From: a bacterium | GTDB lineage: Bacteria > Desulfobacterota > Binatia > UBA12015 | DNA: 7,881 nt | Reading direction: 5' to 3' | Assembly: GCA_029976905.1 (NCBI GenBank) | Contig: JAPOLW010000160.1 | Location: 1 to 7,881, forward strand | The notes under the pieces: model-generated | Told to the model about the DNA's origin: nothing | The model's database searches: none | The model's input: only the letters and a program-made list of their open reading frames with translations | Shown: positions 1 to 6,391 of the stretch, piece by piece | Layout of the letters: every line of letters starts with the position of its first letter | Position numbering within the stretch: position 1 is the first letter of the stretch | Position numbers and translations under genes: made by a program

Positions 1-117
1 GACGTCCCGTCCCCGTTCCGGCTCACGAACCTCGAATCCGAGAGCGCGGTAGAAGCGGATCATCTCCGGTGGCCGCGCGGTCGGAAGCGCGACGTGATCG
101 AAACTGCCGACCGGCAT
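1..117 (-). CDS. VOC-family (glyoxalase/dioxygenase fold) protein, N-terminal part only
   Basis: Only the first 39 codons are inside the window; the gene continues past base 1. The peptide starts MPVGSFDHVALPTARPPEMI and continues with RFYRALGFEVRE. A 'DHVAL' strand carrying a His, followed by a helix ending in 'FYRALGFEV', is the classic first beta-alpha-beta unit of the vicinal oxygen chelate superfamily (glyoxalase I, extradiol dioxygenases, fosfomycin-resistance proteins). His8 sits where the first metal ligand usually lies. The ATG at 117-115 is the natural start because the fold begins at once; no good Shine-Dalgarno is seen before it. The gene lies 38 bp downstream of the P450 on the same strand, so co-transcription is likely. 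The substrate cannot be told from this fragment. Confidence 0.75.
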   Translation of the reverse strand, partial: MPVGSFDHVALPTARPPEMIRFYRALGFEVREPERGRDV

Positions 118-155
118 GAGGAGAGAGCCCCCGGAGGCCGAACCCCGGGAGCCTC

Positions 156-1403
156 CTAGGCCTCCTTGAGCTTGTAGCGCAGCGGGAGCTTCTTCACGCC
201 ACCCACCAGAGCGGAGTGCAGGCGCTCCACCGGCCCGGCCAGTTCGATCTCGTCGATGCGCGGCAGGAGGTAGCGATACGCAAACTCCAACTCCAGGCGC
301 GCGACGTGCGCGCCCAGGCAGAAATGCTCGCCGACGCCAAAGGCCAGGTGGCGATTCGGATGACGGTCGACGCGAAACTCGAAGGGGTCCTCGAAGACGT
401 CCTCGTCCCGATTGGCCGACGGATAGAAGAGTGCCAGGTGCTGCCCTTTGGTGATCTTGCGACCGCGAAGCTCGGTATCCTCGCTGGCGGTGCGGCAGAA
501 GTGGATGATCGGGCTCGTCCAACGCACGATCTCCTCGACGGCATGCGGCAGCAGTTCGAGGTTCTGCTGCAGCTTGCGGAGTTCCGCCTGATGCTCGACC
601 AGGGCGAGCATCCCGCCGCTGGTGGCATTCCGGGTCGTCTCATTACCCGCGATCACGATGATCAGACACCAGGTGAGCACGTCGACGTCCGGGATCGGCT
701 CTCCGTTCACCTCCATCTGGGCGAAAAAGGTCACCAGGTCGTCCTGCGGGTTCTTCTTGCGATCCGCGACGAGGGTCGTGAAGTACGCGAAAAGCTCGCC
801 CATCGCCTGTAGGGCCGTCTCCTGACCGGTCATCCCTTCCCCAATGAAATCCGGGTCATTCGCGCCGATCGTCCGGTTCGTCCAGTCGAAGAGCAGCCGC
901 CAGTCTTCCCGCGGCACCCCCAGCAGCCAGGCGATGACCGCAATCGGCAGCGGCGCGGAGACTTTTTCGACAAAATCGCACTCCCCTTCGTTTCCCTCTG
1001 CGAGGAGCGAGTCGATGATCTCCCGGGCCAGCGACTCGATGTCGCCGTGCAGGCGACGCAGCTTCCCGGGCGTGAAGCGTTTGGCCGCGAGCTTGCGGTA
1101 GTCCGTATGCTTGGGCGGATCCATCTGGATCAGCGTCTTCGGAAAACCGGCGTCGCTCTCCTGGGAGTTGTCGAGAACCAAACGCGGACCATTGAGGAAG
1201 AGTTCCGGCTGACGACCGATGGTGACGATGTCCTCCGCCTTGGTGACCGCCCAGAACGAGGGTCCACCATCGGTCTGCTCGTACCACGAAACCGGGTCCT
1301 CCCGTCGCAAGGTGCTCCAAAGGACGTGCGGGTATCCCCGCGCCGCATAGTCGGCGCCCGACACGAGGTTGAAGTTCTCGAAGGTGATCTCTTGGTCGGC
1401 CAT
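156..1403 (-). CDS. Cytochrome P450, CYP125/CYP142/CYP124-like
   Basis: Complete 415-residue soluble bacterial P450, the usual length for the class. Seen in the protein: MDPPKHTDYRKLAAKRFTP (C-helix region, about 94-112), the I-helix oxygen-activation motif AGNETTR (252-258), the K-helix ExxR as EIVR (291-294) followed by WTSPIIHFCRTA, and the heme loop FGVGEHFCLG (355-364) with Cys362 as proximal heme ligand. Family knowledge: the AGNETTRNA and EEIVRW..P.IHF.RTA wording is typical of the CYP125/CYP142/CYP124 group, which hydroxylates sterol side chains or methyl-branched lipids using ferredoxin and a reductase. Neither partner is encoded here, so the substrate is an inference. There is no membrane anchor, so the enzyme should be cytoplasmic. 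The ATG at 1403 is preferred because MADQEITFENFNL leads straight into the conserved N-terminal region; only a weak ribosome-binding sequence precedes it. The gene is divergent from the DUF3604 gene and probably heads an operon with the downstream VOC gene. Confidence 0.95.
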   Translation of the reverse strand: MADQEITFENFNLVSGADYAARGYPHVLWSTLRREDPVSWYEQTDGGPSFWAVTKAEDIVTIGRQPELFLNGPRLVLDNSQESDAGFPKTLIQMDPPKHTDYRKLAAKRFTPGKLRRLHGDIESLAREIIDSLLAEGNEGECDFVEKVSAPLPIAVIAWLLGVPREDWRLLFDWTNRTIGANDPDFIGEGMTGQETALQAMGELFAYFTTLVADRKKNPQDDLVTFFAQMEVNGEPIPDVDVLTWCLIIVIAGNETTRNATSGGMLALVEHQAELRKLQQNLELLPHAVEEIVRWTSPIIHFCRTASEDTELRGRKITKGQHLALFYPSANRDEDVFEDPFEFRVDRHPNRHLAFGVGEHFCLGAHVARLELEFAYRYLLPRIDEIELAGPVERLHSALVGGVKKLPLRYKLKEA

Positions 1404-1494
1404 AGGGGCACCCTAGTGCACCGGGCGTCCCGGGGCCAGCGGGTCCGAGCGCAGGGATTTGCTGGCTCGACTCCCTGTCCTATGGTCTCCACCG
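1404..1494. promoter_or_regulatory. Divergent intergenic region between P450 and DUF3604 genes
   Basis: These 91 bp separate two genes transcribed away from each other, so both promoters should lie here or just inside the genes. There is a short perfect inverted repeat at 1421-1433 (CCGGG, 3-nt loop, CCCGG) and a smaller one at 1408-1419 (GCAC..GTGC); either could be an operator, but both are short for GC-rich DNA. On the plus strand a poor -35-like TTGCTG (1459-1464) lies 16 bp before TATGGT (1481-1486). If used, transcription would begin almost at the ATG at 1495, which would fit the missing Shine-Dalgarno. Role inferred from position only. Confidence 0.35.
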
Positions 1495-3978
1495 ATGATC
1501 CGCGTCCATCTCCAGAAGCCCGTCCGGGGCGCCGGGCCTCACACCGGCAGATCGCCTTCGCGTCCCCCCGACGCGCATCGGCCGACGCCCGGGGTCCTCG
1601 CCGAAGCCGGATTCCTTTGCGCCGTCGCCCTCCTGGCGGCGGCCTGCAATCCCGACCGCGAGTTCTTCGAGGCCCGCATCGAAGGAAGGGAGCGGCCGCG
1701 CCACGCCGTCGCAGCCCGCGCGAGCGCCCGTCGCGACGCCGGTCGCGCCCTGGGCACAACGAGCGAAAAGACGATCCTCTTCGGCGATCTGCACGTCCAC
1801 ACCTCGTATTCCTTCGACGGCTACCTCTTCGCCCTGCCCCTGATCGGTGGCGAAGGCGCGCACCCCCCCAACGACGCCTGCGACTTCGCGCGCTACTGTG
1901 CCGACCTCGACTTCTTCGCGCTCACCGATCACGCCGAATCGCTTCTTCCCGAAACCTGGGCGTCCTCCCGGGAAAGTATCCGGCGTTGCAACGGCGTGGC
2001 CGGTGACCCCTCCGATCCCGACGTCGTCGCCTTCCTCGGCTTCGAATGGAGCCAGGCCGGGGCCACACCCGAGGAGCATTTTGGTCACCGCTGCGTCTTC
2101 TTCCGGGAAACCGACGACGATCGCCTCCCCACGCGTCCGATCGCATCGCCGCCGAACGTGGCCGGCACGGCCATGTTGCGCGACAGCCTGGGAACCCTGC
2201 GCTGGATCACGCCCTGGCACTGGCAGCAATACGGCGATTACATGGACTTCAGTCGCCGCCTGCTCGAGCAACCGCGCTGCGCACCCGACGTGGCCGTCCG
2301 CAATCTCCCCGACGATTGCACGGACGTCGCCGAGACCCCGGCCGTACTGCGCGAGAAACTGGACGACTGGGGTTTCGACGCCGTCGTGATCCCACACGGC
2401 ACGGCGTGGGGCACCTATACACCGGCGACGGCAACGATCGACAAGCACCTCGACCCATCCCAATTCGATCCCGAACGGCAACTCCTCGTCGAGGTGATGT
2501 CCGGCCACGGAAACGCCGAGGAATACCGTTCCTGGCGGGAGTGGATCGTCGACGAACGAGGAGAACGGATCTGCCCGGAGCCCACCGCCGACTACCTGCC
2601 CTGCTGCTGGCAGGCCGGCGAAATCATGCGCTCGCGATGCAGCGACCTGCCCGAAGACGAATGCGAACGACGGGTTCGGGAAGCCCGTCGCCTGGCGACC
2701 CGGGCGTATACCCGACCGCAGCAGGTCTTCCCAGATGCGCCCCTCGAGGCCTGGCTCGACTGCGGACAGTGCCGCGACTGCTTCAAGCCCGCATTCGCCT
2801 ACCGCCCTCGCGAATCGATCCAATACGCCATGGCCCTGAGCCACCCGGACGCGACCGACGCGCAGGGTCGGCCGTTGCGTTTTCGCTACGGGTTCGTCGC
2901 GTCCAGTGACGGCCATACCGCGCGGCCCGGGACGGGATACAAGGCGGTCGAGCGCAGCATGATGACCGACGTCGTCGGCGAACCGAGCGCTCTGGTCACA
3001 CAATTCCAGAAGTACGCGGCCCGCATGGACGATCCACAACGACCCCGGGCGCCCGAGACCGGGGCGATCTCCCTGTCCGGCAACGATCTGCGCATCAGCG
3101 ACTTCCTGTATCCAGGCGGCATTGCCGCGGTGCATTCGACCGGCCGGAGCCGCGAAGAGATCTGGGCGGCGATGCAACGTCGCGAGGTCTACGGCACCAG
3201 CGGGCCGCGCATCCTGTTGTGGTTCGATCTTCTCGACGATGACGGCTCGCGCCGTCCCATGGGATCACACGTCGAACGCCGGGGAACACCCCGCTTCGAG
3301 GTACGGGCGGCCGGGGCTCCGGTACAGAAGCCCGGCTGCCCCTCCTGGGTGCACGACGGGCTGTCGGCCGAGCGACTCGCGCGACTTTGCCGCAACGAAT
3401 GCAACCACCCCGACGACGCGCGCCACCCGATCACCGCGATCGAGGTCGTCCGCATCCGCCCCCAACTCTACGACGGCGAGGAGATCGAGCCACGGATCGA
3501 GGATCCGTGGCAGCGCTTCCCCTGCCCGCCCGATCCGGCCGGCTGCCGGGTGACCTTCGACGATCCCGACTTCGCGGGTGCCCGCCGCGACACCCTCTAC
3601 TACGTGCGCGCCGTGCAGGCCGAGACGCCGGAGATCAACGGACAGCCGCTGCATACCGAGTTCGACGAGCGCGGACGAGCCGTGTCGATCGACGTCTGCG
3701 AACCCGGCTCGGGAGATTGCCTGGCGCCGAGCCAGGAGCGGGCCTGGTCCTCACCGATCTTCGTCGACTGGGCCCGCGCGACCGGAGACGGATCGAGGCC
3801 GGGCGGGCCGTCCCGCCCCGGGGACCGATCGAGGCCGAGCGGGCCGTCCCGCCCCGGGGACCGCCGGAGCAGAACGGCGCAACCGCAAAAGACTCAGGCG
3901 CTCGCCGCCGCACTCGGGCGCGCCGAGGTCCGCGCCATCCAATCGGTGAGCCACGCGCACTTCGGGTCGATCGTCTGA
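1495..3978 (+). CDS. DUF3604 lipoprotein (PHP-like metal-site pattern), Cys-rich, with extended C-terminus
   Basis: An 827-residue protein read from the ATG at 1495; an in-frame TTG at 1459 would add 12 residues, and neither start has a convincing ribosome-binding site. A hydrophobic stretch ending ALLAAAC gives a lipobox with Cys51, after an unusually long basic N-terminus, so it is probably an exported lipoprotein. DUF3604 signatures in order: FGDLHVHTSYSFDG (HxH at 100-102), TDHAE (D145, H146), GFEWS (182-186), GHRCVFF (H198), IPHGTAWG (H301), VEVMSGHG (from about 332), SSDGHTARPGTGYK (D472, H474) and REVYGTSGPRI (563-573). The scattered His/Asp/Glu residues resemble the metal ligands of PHP-type hydrolases. 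The family's true function is unknown. About 22 cysteines, including CGQCRDC (423-429), suggest disulfides in the periplasm. The family-like part ends near SSPIFVDW (about 752-759). The last 68 residues are low complexity, cross two 36-bp repeats and overlap the convergent GST gene. DUF3604 proteins are usually shorter (roughly 600-700 residues). Confidence 0.9.
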   Translation: MIRVHLQKPVRGAGPHTGRSPSRPPDAHRPTPGVLAEAGFLCAVALLAAACNPDREFFEARIEGRERPRHAVAARASARRDAGRALGTTSEKTILFGDLHVHTSYSFDGYLFALPLIGGEGAHPPNDACDFARYCADLDFFALTDHAESLLPETWASSRESIRRCNGVAGDPSDPDVVAFLGFEWSQAGATPEEHFGHRCVFFRETDDDRLPTRPIASPPNVAGTAMLRDSLGTLRWITPWHWQQYGDYMDFSRRLLEQPRCAPDVAVRNLPDDCTDVAETPAVLREKLDDWGFDAVVIPHGTAWGTYTPATATIDKHLDPSQFDPERQLLVEVMSGHGNAEEYRSWREWIVDERGERICPEPTADYLPCCWQAGEIMRSRCSDLPEDECERRVREARRLATRAYTRPQQVFPDAPLEAWLDCGQCRDCFKPAFAYRPRESIQYAMALSHPDATDAQGRPLRFRYGFVASSDGHTARPGTGYKAVERSMMTDVVGEPSALVTQFQKYAARMDDPQRPRAPETGAISLSGNDLRISDFLYPGGIAAVHSTGRSREEIWAAMQRREVYGTSGPRILLWFDLLDDDGSRRPMGSHVERRGTPRFEVRAAGAPVQKPGCPSWVHDGLSAERLARLCRNECNHPDDARHPITAIEVVRIRPQLYDGEEIEPRIEDPWQRFPCPPDPAGCRVTFDDPDFAGARRDTLYYVRAVQAETPEINGQPLHTEFDERGRAVSIDVCEPGSGDCLAPSQERAWSSPIFVDWARATGDGSRPGGPSRPGDRSRPSGPSRPGDRRSRTAQPQKTQALAAALGRAEVRAIQSVSHAHFGSIV
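3791..3862. repeat. Two tandem copies of a 36-bp GC-rich hairpin repeat
   Basis: Two head-to-tail 36-bp units (3791-3826 and 3827-3862) differ at one base only (g at 3802, a at 3838). Each begins GATCGAGGCCG and ends CCCCGGGGACC. The first contains a perfect 7-bp inverted repeat, GGGCGGG (3801-3807) with CCCGCCC (3812-3818) around a CCGT loop, extended by 2 bp across a one-base bulge. The second has the same stem with one mismatch. In the DUF3604 frame each unit encodes 12 residues, SRPGGPSRPGDR and SRPSGPSRPGDR. The repeat lies just beyond the conserved end of DUF3604 and 31 bp past the GST stop codon, so it could act as a transcription-end or mRNA-stabilising hairpin for either gene. No T-run follows it, so it is not a textbook intrinsic terminator. 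Confidence 0.85.
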
Positions 3979-4511
3979 CCGACCTGGGCACCAAAGTCCA
4001 CGAAGGCGAACAAAAAGACGTCGGCCAACGAAAAACGCGCACCGGCGATCCACTCGCGGCCCGCCATCAAGCCGTCGAGCCAGGCCAGATTCTCCTGCGC
4101 GATGGCCTTGAGGTCGTCGGCTGCCTGCGGGATGAGGTGCATGCGGTTCTGGAAGAGCCCCTGCCCCTCGGCGAAGCGGAACCCGTTGACCATGGGCTCG
4201 ACGATGTTGAGGTCGATGCGCCGCACCCACATCCGGGTCTCGGCACGCTCCTCGGGCGTCGCTCCAACCAACACCGGGTCCGGGTGCTTTTCCTCGAGGT
4301 ACTCGCAAATGGGAATGATCTCGGCGAGAAACGTGCCGTCATCGAGCTCGAGACAGGGCAGCCGCCCGTCGGGATTCTTCGCCTTGTAGGCGTCCTGGCG
4401 ATTCTCCCCCCCCATCAGGTCGACTTCGACCCGCGGAAGCTCGATGCCCTTTTCGGCCAGGAACATGCGTACGGTACGCGGGTTGGGACCCAGGCTGTCG
4501 TAGAATTTCAT
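3894..4511 (-). CDS. Glutathione S-transferase family protein
   Basis: Complete 205-residue protein of normal GST length, cytoplasmic. N-terminal thioredoxin-like domain (about 1-77): MKFYDSLGPNPRTVRMFLAE is the first beta-alpha unit, where the Ser/Asn-Pro region normally contacts the glutathione sulfur. The cis-Pro loop is GRLPCLELDDG (Pro52), and FLAEIIPICEYLEEKHP (61-77) is the gamma-glutamyl-binding segment with Glu64; the usual Ser after it is Ile here, a change I believe also occurs in relatives. The helical C-terminal domain (about 88-205) holds the N-capping box in GARFSLADVFLFA (Ser161-Asp164). Family knowledge: such enzymes conjugate glutathione to electrophiles or use it in isomerisation or dehalogenation; the substrate is not predictable here. 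The start at 4511 is well supported by an AGGAG 9 nt upstream. It converges on the DUF3604 gene, overlapping it by 85 bp, and is divergent from the glycosyltransferase. Confidence 0.93.
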   Translation of the reverse strand: MKFYDSLGPNPRTVRMFLAEKGIELPRVEVDLMGGENRQDAYKAKNPDGRLPCLELDDGTFLAEIIPICEYLEEKHPDPVLVGATPEERAETRMWVRRIDLNIVEPMVNGFRFAEGQGLFQNRMHLIPQAADDLKAIAQENLAWLDGLMAGREWIAGARFSLADVFLFAFVDFGAQVGQTIDPKCAWLTDWMARTSARPSAAASA

Positions 4512-4618
4512 GTCGTTGAACTCCTCTCCTCGATGGGTTTTCGATCCAACCCGGCAGTAGCACGAGCCGATCGGGACGCCACGCTTGACCCGCCGCGTTT
4601 CACGAGCGACGAGTCGGT
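4512..4618. promoter_or_regulatory. Divergent intergenic region between GST and glycosyltransferase genes
   Basis: These 107 bp separate the GST (leftward) from the glycosyltransferase (rightward) and must hold or adjoin both promoters. The left part carries the GST ribosome-binding site. An inverted repeat lies at 4535-4552: GGGTT, an 8-nt spacer, AACCC. It could be a small operator or leader hairpin. TTGACC at 4585-4590 is a good -35 match on the plus strand, but no matching -10 box follows at the right distance. Assigned by position; no regulator family is recognised. Confidence 0.35.
4521..4530 (-). promoter_or_regulatory. Doubled Shine-Dalgarno for GST
   Basis: On the minus strand the sequence reads AGGAGAGGAG, two consecutive AGGAG cores, the nearer one 9 nt before the ATG at 4511. 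This is the clearest ribosome-binding site in the window and fixes the GST start. Confidence 0.75.
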
Positions 4619-6391
4619 GTGGCCACCCATCGACACCCTACGACATCCGGGGGCGGCCTGTTTCTCGACGCGGTATTGCTGCTCGCACTCGCCGGTGCTT
4701 CTTTCGCCGTCCGCGTGGGGCCCGCGGCGGACGTGAGCCTCTGGTGGGACGAATTGATCCACCTGCAAACCGCCTCGGGAGACGGCTTCCTCGACGTCTT
4801 CTGGGCCGCCAAGCTGGGGATCCCGCCAGGATTCGGGAATGCCGGCGCCGTGCCACTGGACTATCTCCTCCTGCACGCGTGGTTGCGGATCGCGCCCGAG
4901 CCCTCGCCCGAGGGGCTCGAACTCTACTACCGGACCCCGGCCCTGATCTGGAGCATCGGCTGCGTTCTCGCCACCTACGTCTACGGGCGTCGCTTCTTCG
5001 ATCGGGGCGTCGGGCTCGTCGCCGCGACATTGCTCGCGCTCTCGGTCCCGCACTCCCTCTACGCCGCCGAGGTGCGCTTCTACTCGCTGTTCGCTCTCAT
5101 GACCGTCGCGAACCTCTACGCCTTCTCGAACCTGGCGCTGAAGCGAACGAACGCCCGCCCCTGGGTCGTCTACACTCTGGTCGGCGTCTTCTACTTCACG
5201 ACCGGCTTCTTCGCGCTTCTGGTCATGCTGGTGCAGTACGGGGTACTCTTCGTATTGCTCGCCCGCGATGCGCGCCGCGCCGCTCCCGCTCGTCGCGGGC
5301 CGGGCCTCGCGCGGCTGGGACTACCATTTGCGAGCGGACTGGTGATTCTCGGCGTCGTAGGGCTCTACCTACACGGCACGTTTCTCGGAGTTCGCTACGG
5401 ACGCCCGGTCGAAGGACTGAGCGCCTGGGAGCGCACACAGGTCGCTTTCGATTTCTACGCCGGTGGGAACCCCTTGCTGCTGGCCGCGTTCCTGATCGGC
5501 ATCCCGGCGTTGCTCTCCCGCGAATGGAAGCGGGATCCGGCGCGATTTGCCGCCGCCTGCGCCCTGGTCGGGTCCTTCGCGGTGATCCCGGTGATCGTCG
5601 AGATCGAGCGCATGAAGGAGTACTACTTCCATCCCCGGCACACCTTCTTCCTGATGCCGATCTTCGCTCTGATCGCTGCATCCGGCCTCCTCGCCCCCGT
5701 GCGACGCCTCGATCTCCTCCGCCGCCTCGGCGGCAGTGCAAAAACGCGCGACGCGGCCTACGTCGCAACGGGCGTCGTCGTCGCTCTCGGCCTCTCCGCA
5801 CTTCCCCTAGAGAGCTACCTCGCCAACCCGCAACCGCGCTTCGCGCGCACCAAGACCCTGCGCGGCTTCAAACCCCTCATGCGTCATCTCCGCAAACGGG
5901 TCGATGAGATCGCGCCCGACCAGATCTACCTTCTTCTTGCCGAACGCGGTCGGCCCGGACACATCGGCAACCCCATGCTGGCCAAATACCTCCAGTGGCA
6001 CGGGCTCGAAGACCGGGTCGTCCTCCACGGCGTGGACGTGCCCCACGCCACGAGGCGACAATTGGCTCGCGTCTGTCCAGACCAATGCGACGGCGTCCCC
6101 GCGCGTCGGCTTCGTCTGCAATTCGAGGCCAAGAGCCCCTTCAACGCGCGCGGAGAAATGCTCGACCTCGTGGGCGTGGCGCCCGACCCGCCGAGCCGAC
6201 GGCCCGTCGGCGGCGTGGGCCTCCTGCACTATTGGCGGTATGTCGGTGGCCCGCCGGCGCGCGCCGAAGGATTCCGCATAGAACGCTTCCGGGGCCTCTC
6301 GTTCTTCGAGCCGATTCGACCGACGGAGAACGAACGAACGAGCGCAACGCGCATCTCCGCGCCAGGCAGCCGCACCGATGAGTCTTCCTGA
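4619..6391 (+). CDS. GT-C membrane glycosyltransferase (PMT_2/ArnT-like)
   Basis: A 590-residue polytopic inner-membrane protein. About ten hydrophobic segments are visible, near residues 14-32, 107-125, 130-149, 155-175, 184-213, 236-252, 286-300, 311-328, 343-360 and 380-395. The first outside loop contains LWWDELIHL with Asp44-Glu45, the acidic pair expected as catalytic base or metal ligand in GT39/GT83-type enzymes. YAAEVRFYSLFAL (148-160) matches the 'EaRxYsL' motif of the PMT_2 family, and RHTFFLMPIFALIAASGL (340-357) the typical late helix. Family knowledge: these enzymes transfer a sugar from a polyprenyl-phosphate carrier to lipid A, protein or polymer outside the membrane. The acceptor is unknown. 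Residues about 400-590 form a soluble, probably periplasmic, tail I do not recognise. The GTG at 4619 is the only plausible start: an in-frame stop lies at 4586 and no early ATG follows. Its end overlaps the next DUF3604 gene by 14 bp, so the two are probably co-expressed. Confidence 0.85.
   Translation: MATHRHPTTSGGGLFLDAVLLLALAGASFAVRVGPAADVSLWWDELIHLQTASGDGFLDVFWAAKLGIPPGFGNAGAVPLDYLLLHAWLRIAPEPSPEGLELYYRTPALIWSIGCVLATYVYGRRFFDRGVGLVAATLLALSVPHSLYAAEVRFYSLFALMTVANLYAFSNLALKRTNARPWVVYTLVGVFYFTTGFFALLVMLVQYGVLFVLLARDARRAAPARRGPGLARLGLPFASGLVILGVVGLYLHGTFLGVRYGRPVEGLSAWERTQVAFDFYAGGNPLLLAAFLIGIPALLSREWKRDPARFAAACALVGSFAVIPVIVEIERMKEYYFHPRHTFFLMPIFALIAASGLLAPVRRLDLLRRLGGSAKTRDAAYVATGVVVALGLSALPLESYLANPQPRFARTKTLRGFKPLMRHLRKRVDEIAPDQIYLLLAERGRPGHIGNPMLAKYLQWHGLEDRVVLHGVDVPHATRRQLARVCPDQCDGVPARRLRLQFEAKSPFNARGEMLDLVGVAPDPPSRRPVGGVGLLHYWRYVGGPPARAEGFRIERFRGLSFFEPIRPTENERTSATRISAPGSRTDESS

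Noticed and set aside
118..124. GAGGAGA beside the VOC start as a ribosome-binding site
   Set aside because: It is on the plus strand, while the gene is on the minus strand, so it cannot serve that start.
1480..3177. A 565-codon open frame on the minus strand inside the DUF3604 gene
   Set aside because: Its translation has no recognisable motif and mirrors the codon pattern of the DUF3604 frame. Long antisense open frames are common in DNA this rich in G+C, and the plus-strand protein is clearly a real family member.
3791..3862. Hairpins read as a classic intrinsic terminator
   Set aside because: The stems are strong but no run of T follows on either strand, so only a general transcript-end or stabilising role can be suggested.
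4585..4613. TTGACC as the -35 box of a sigma70 promoter for the glycosyltransferase
   Set aside because: No acceptable -10 hexamer is found 16-18 bp downstream, where the sequence is GC-rich and lies just before the start codon.
3387..4736. A 449-codon plus-strand open frame spanning the DUF3604 end and the antisense of the GST
   Set aside because: Arg/Pro/Gly-rich with no domain; it is out of frame with DUF3604 and antisense to a clear GST.
4585..5907. A 440-codon plus-strand open frame inside the glycosyltransferase
   Set aside because: Arg-rich shadow in another frame. The overlapping frame has membrane segments and family motifs, so it is the real gene.
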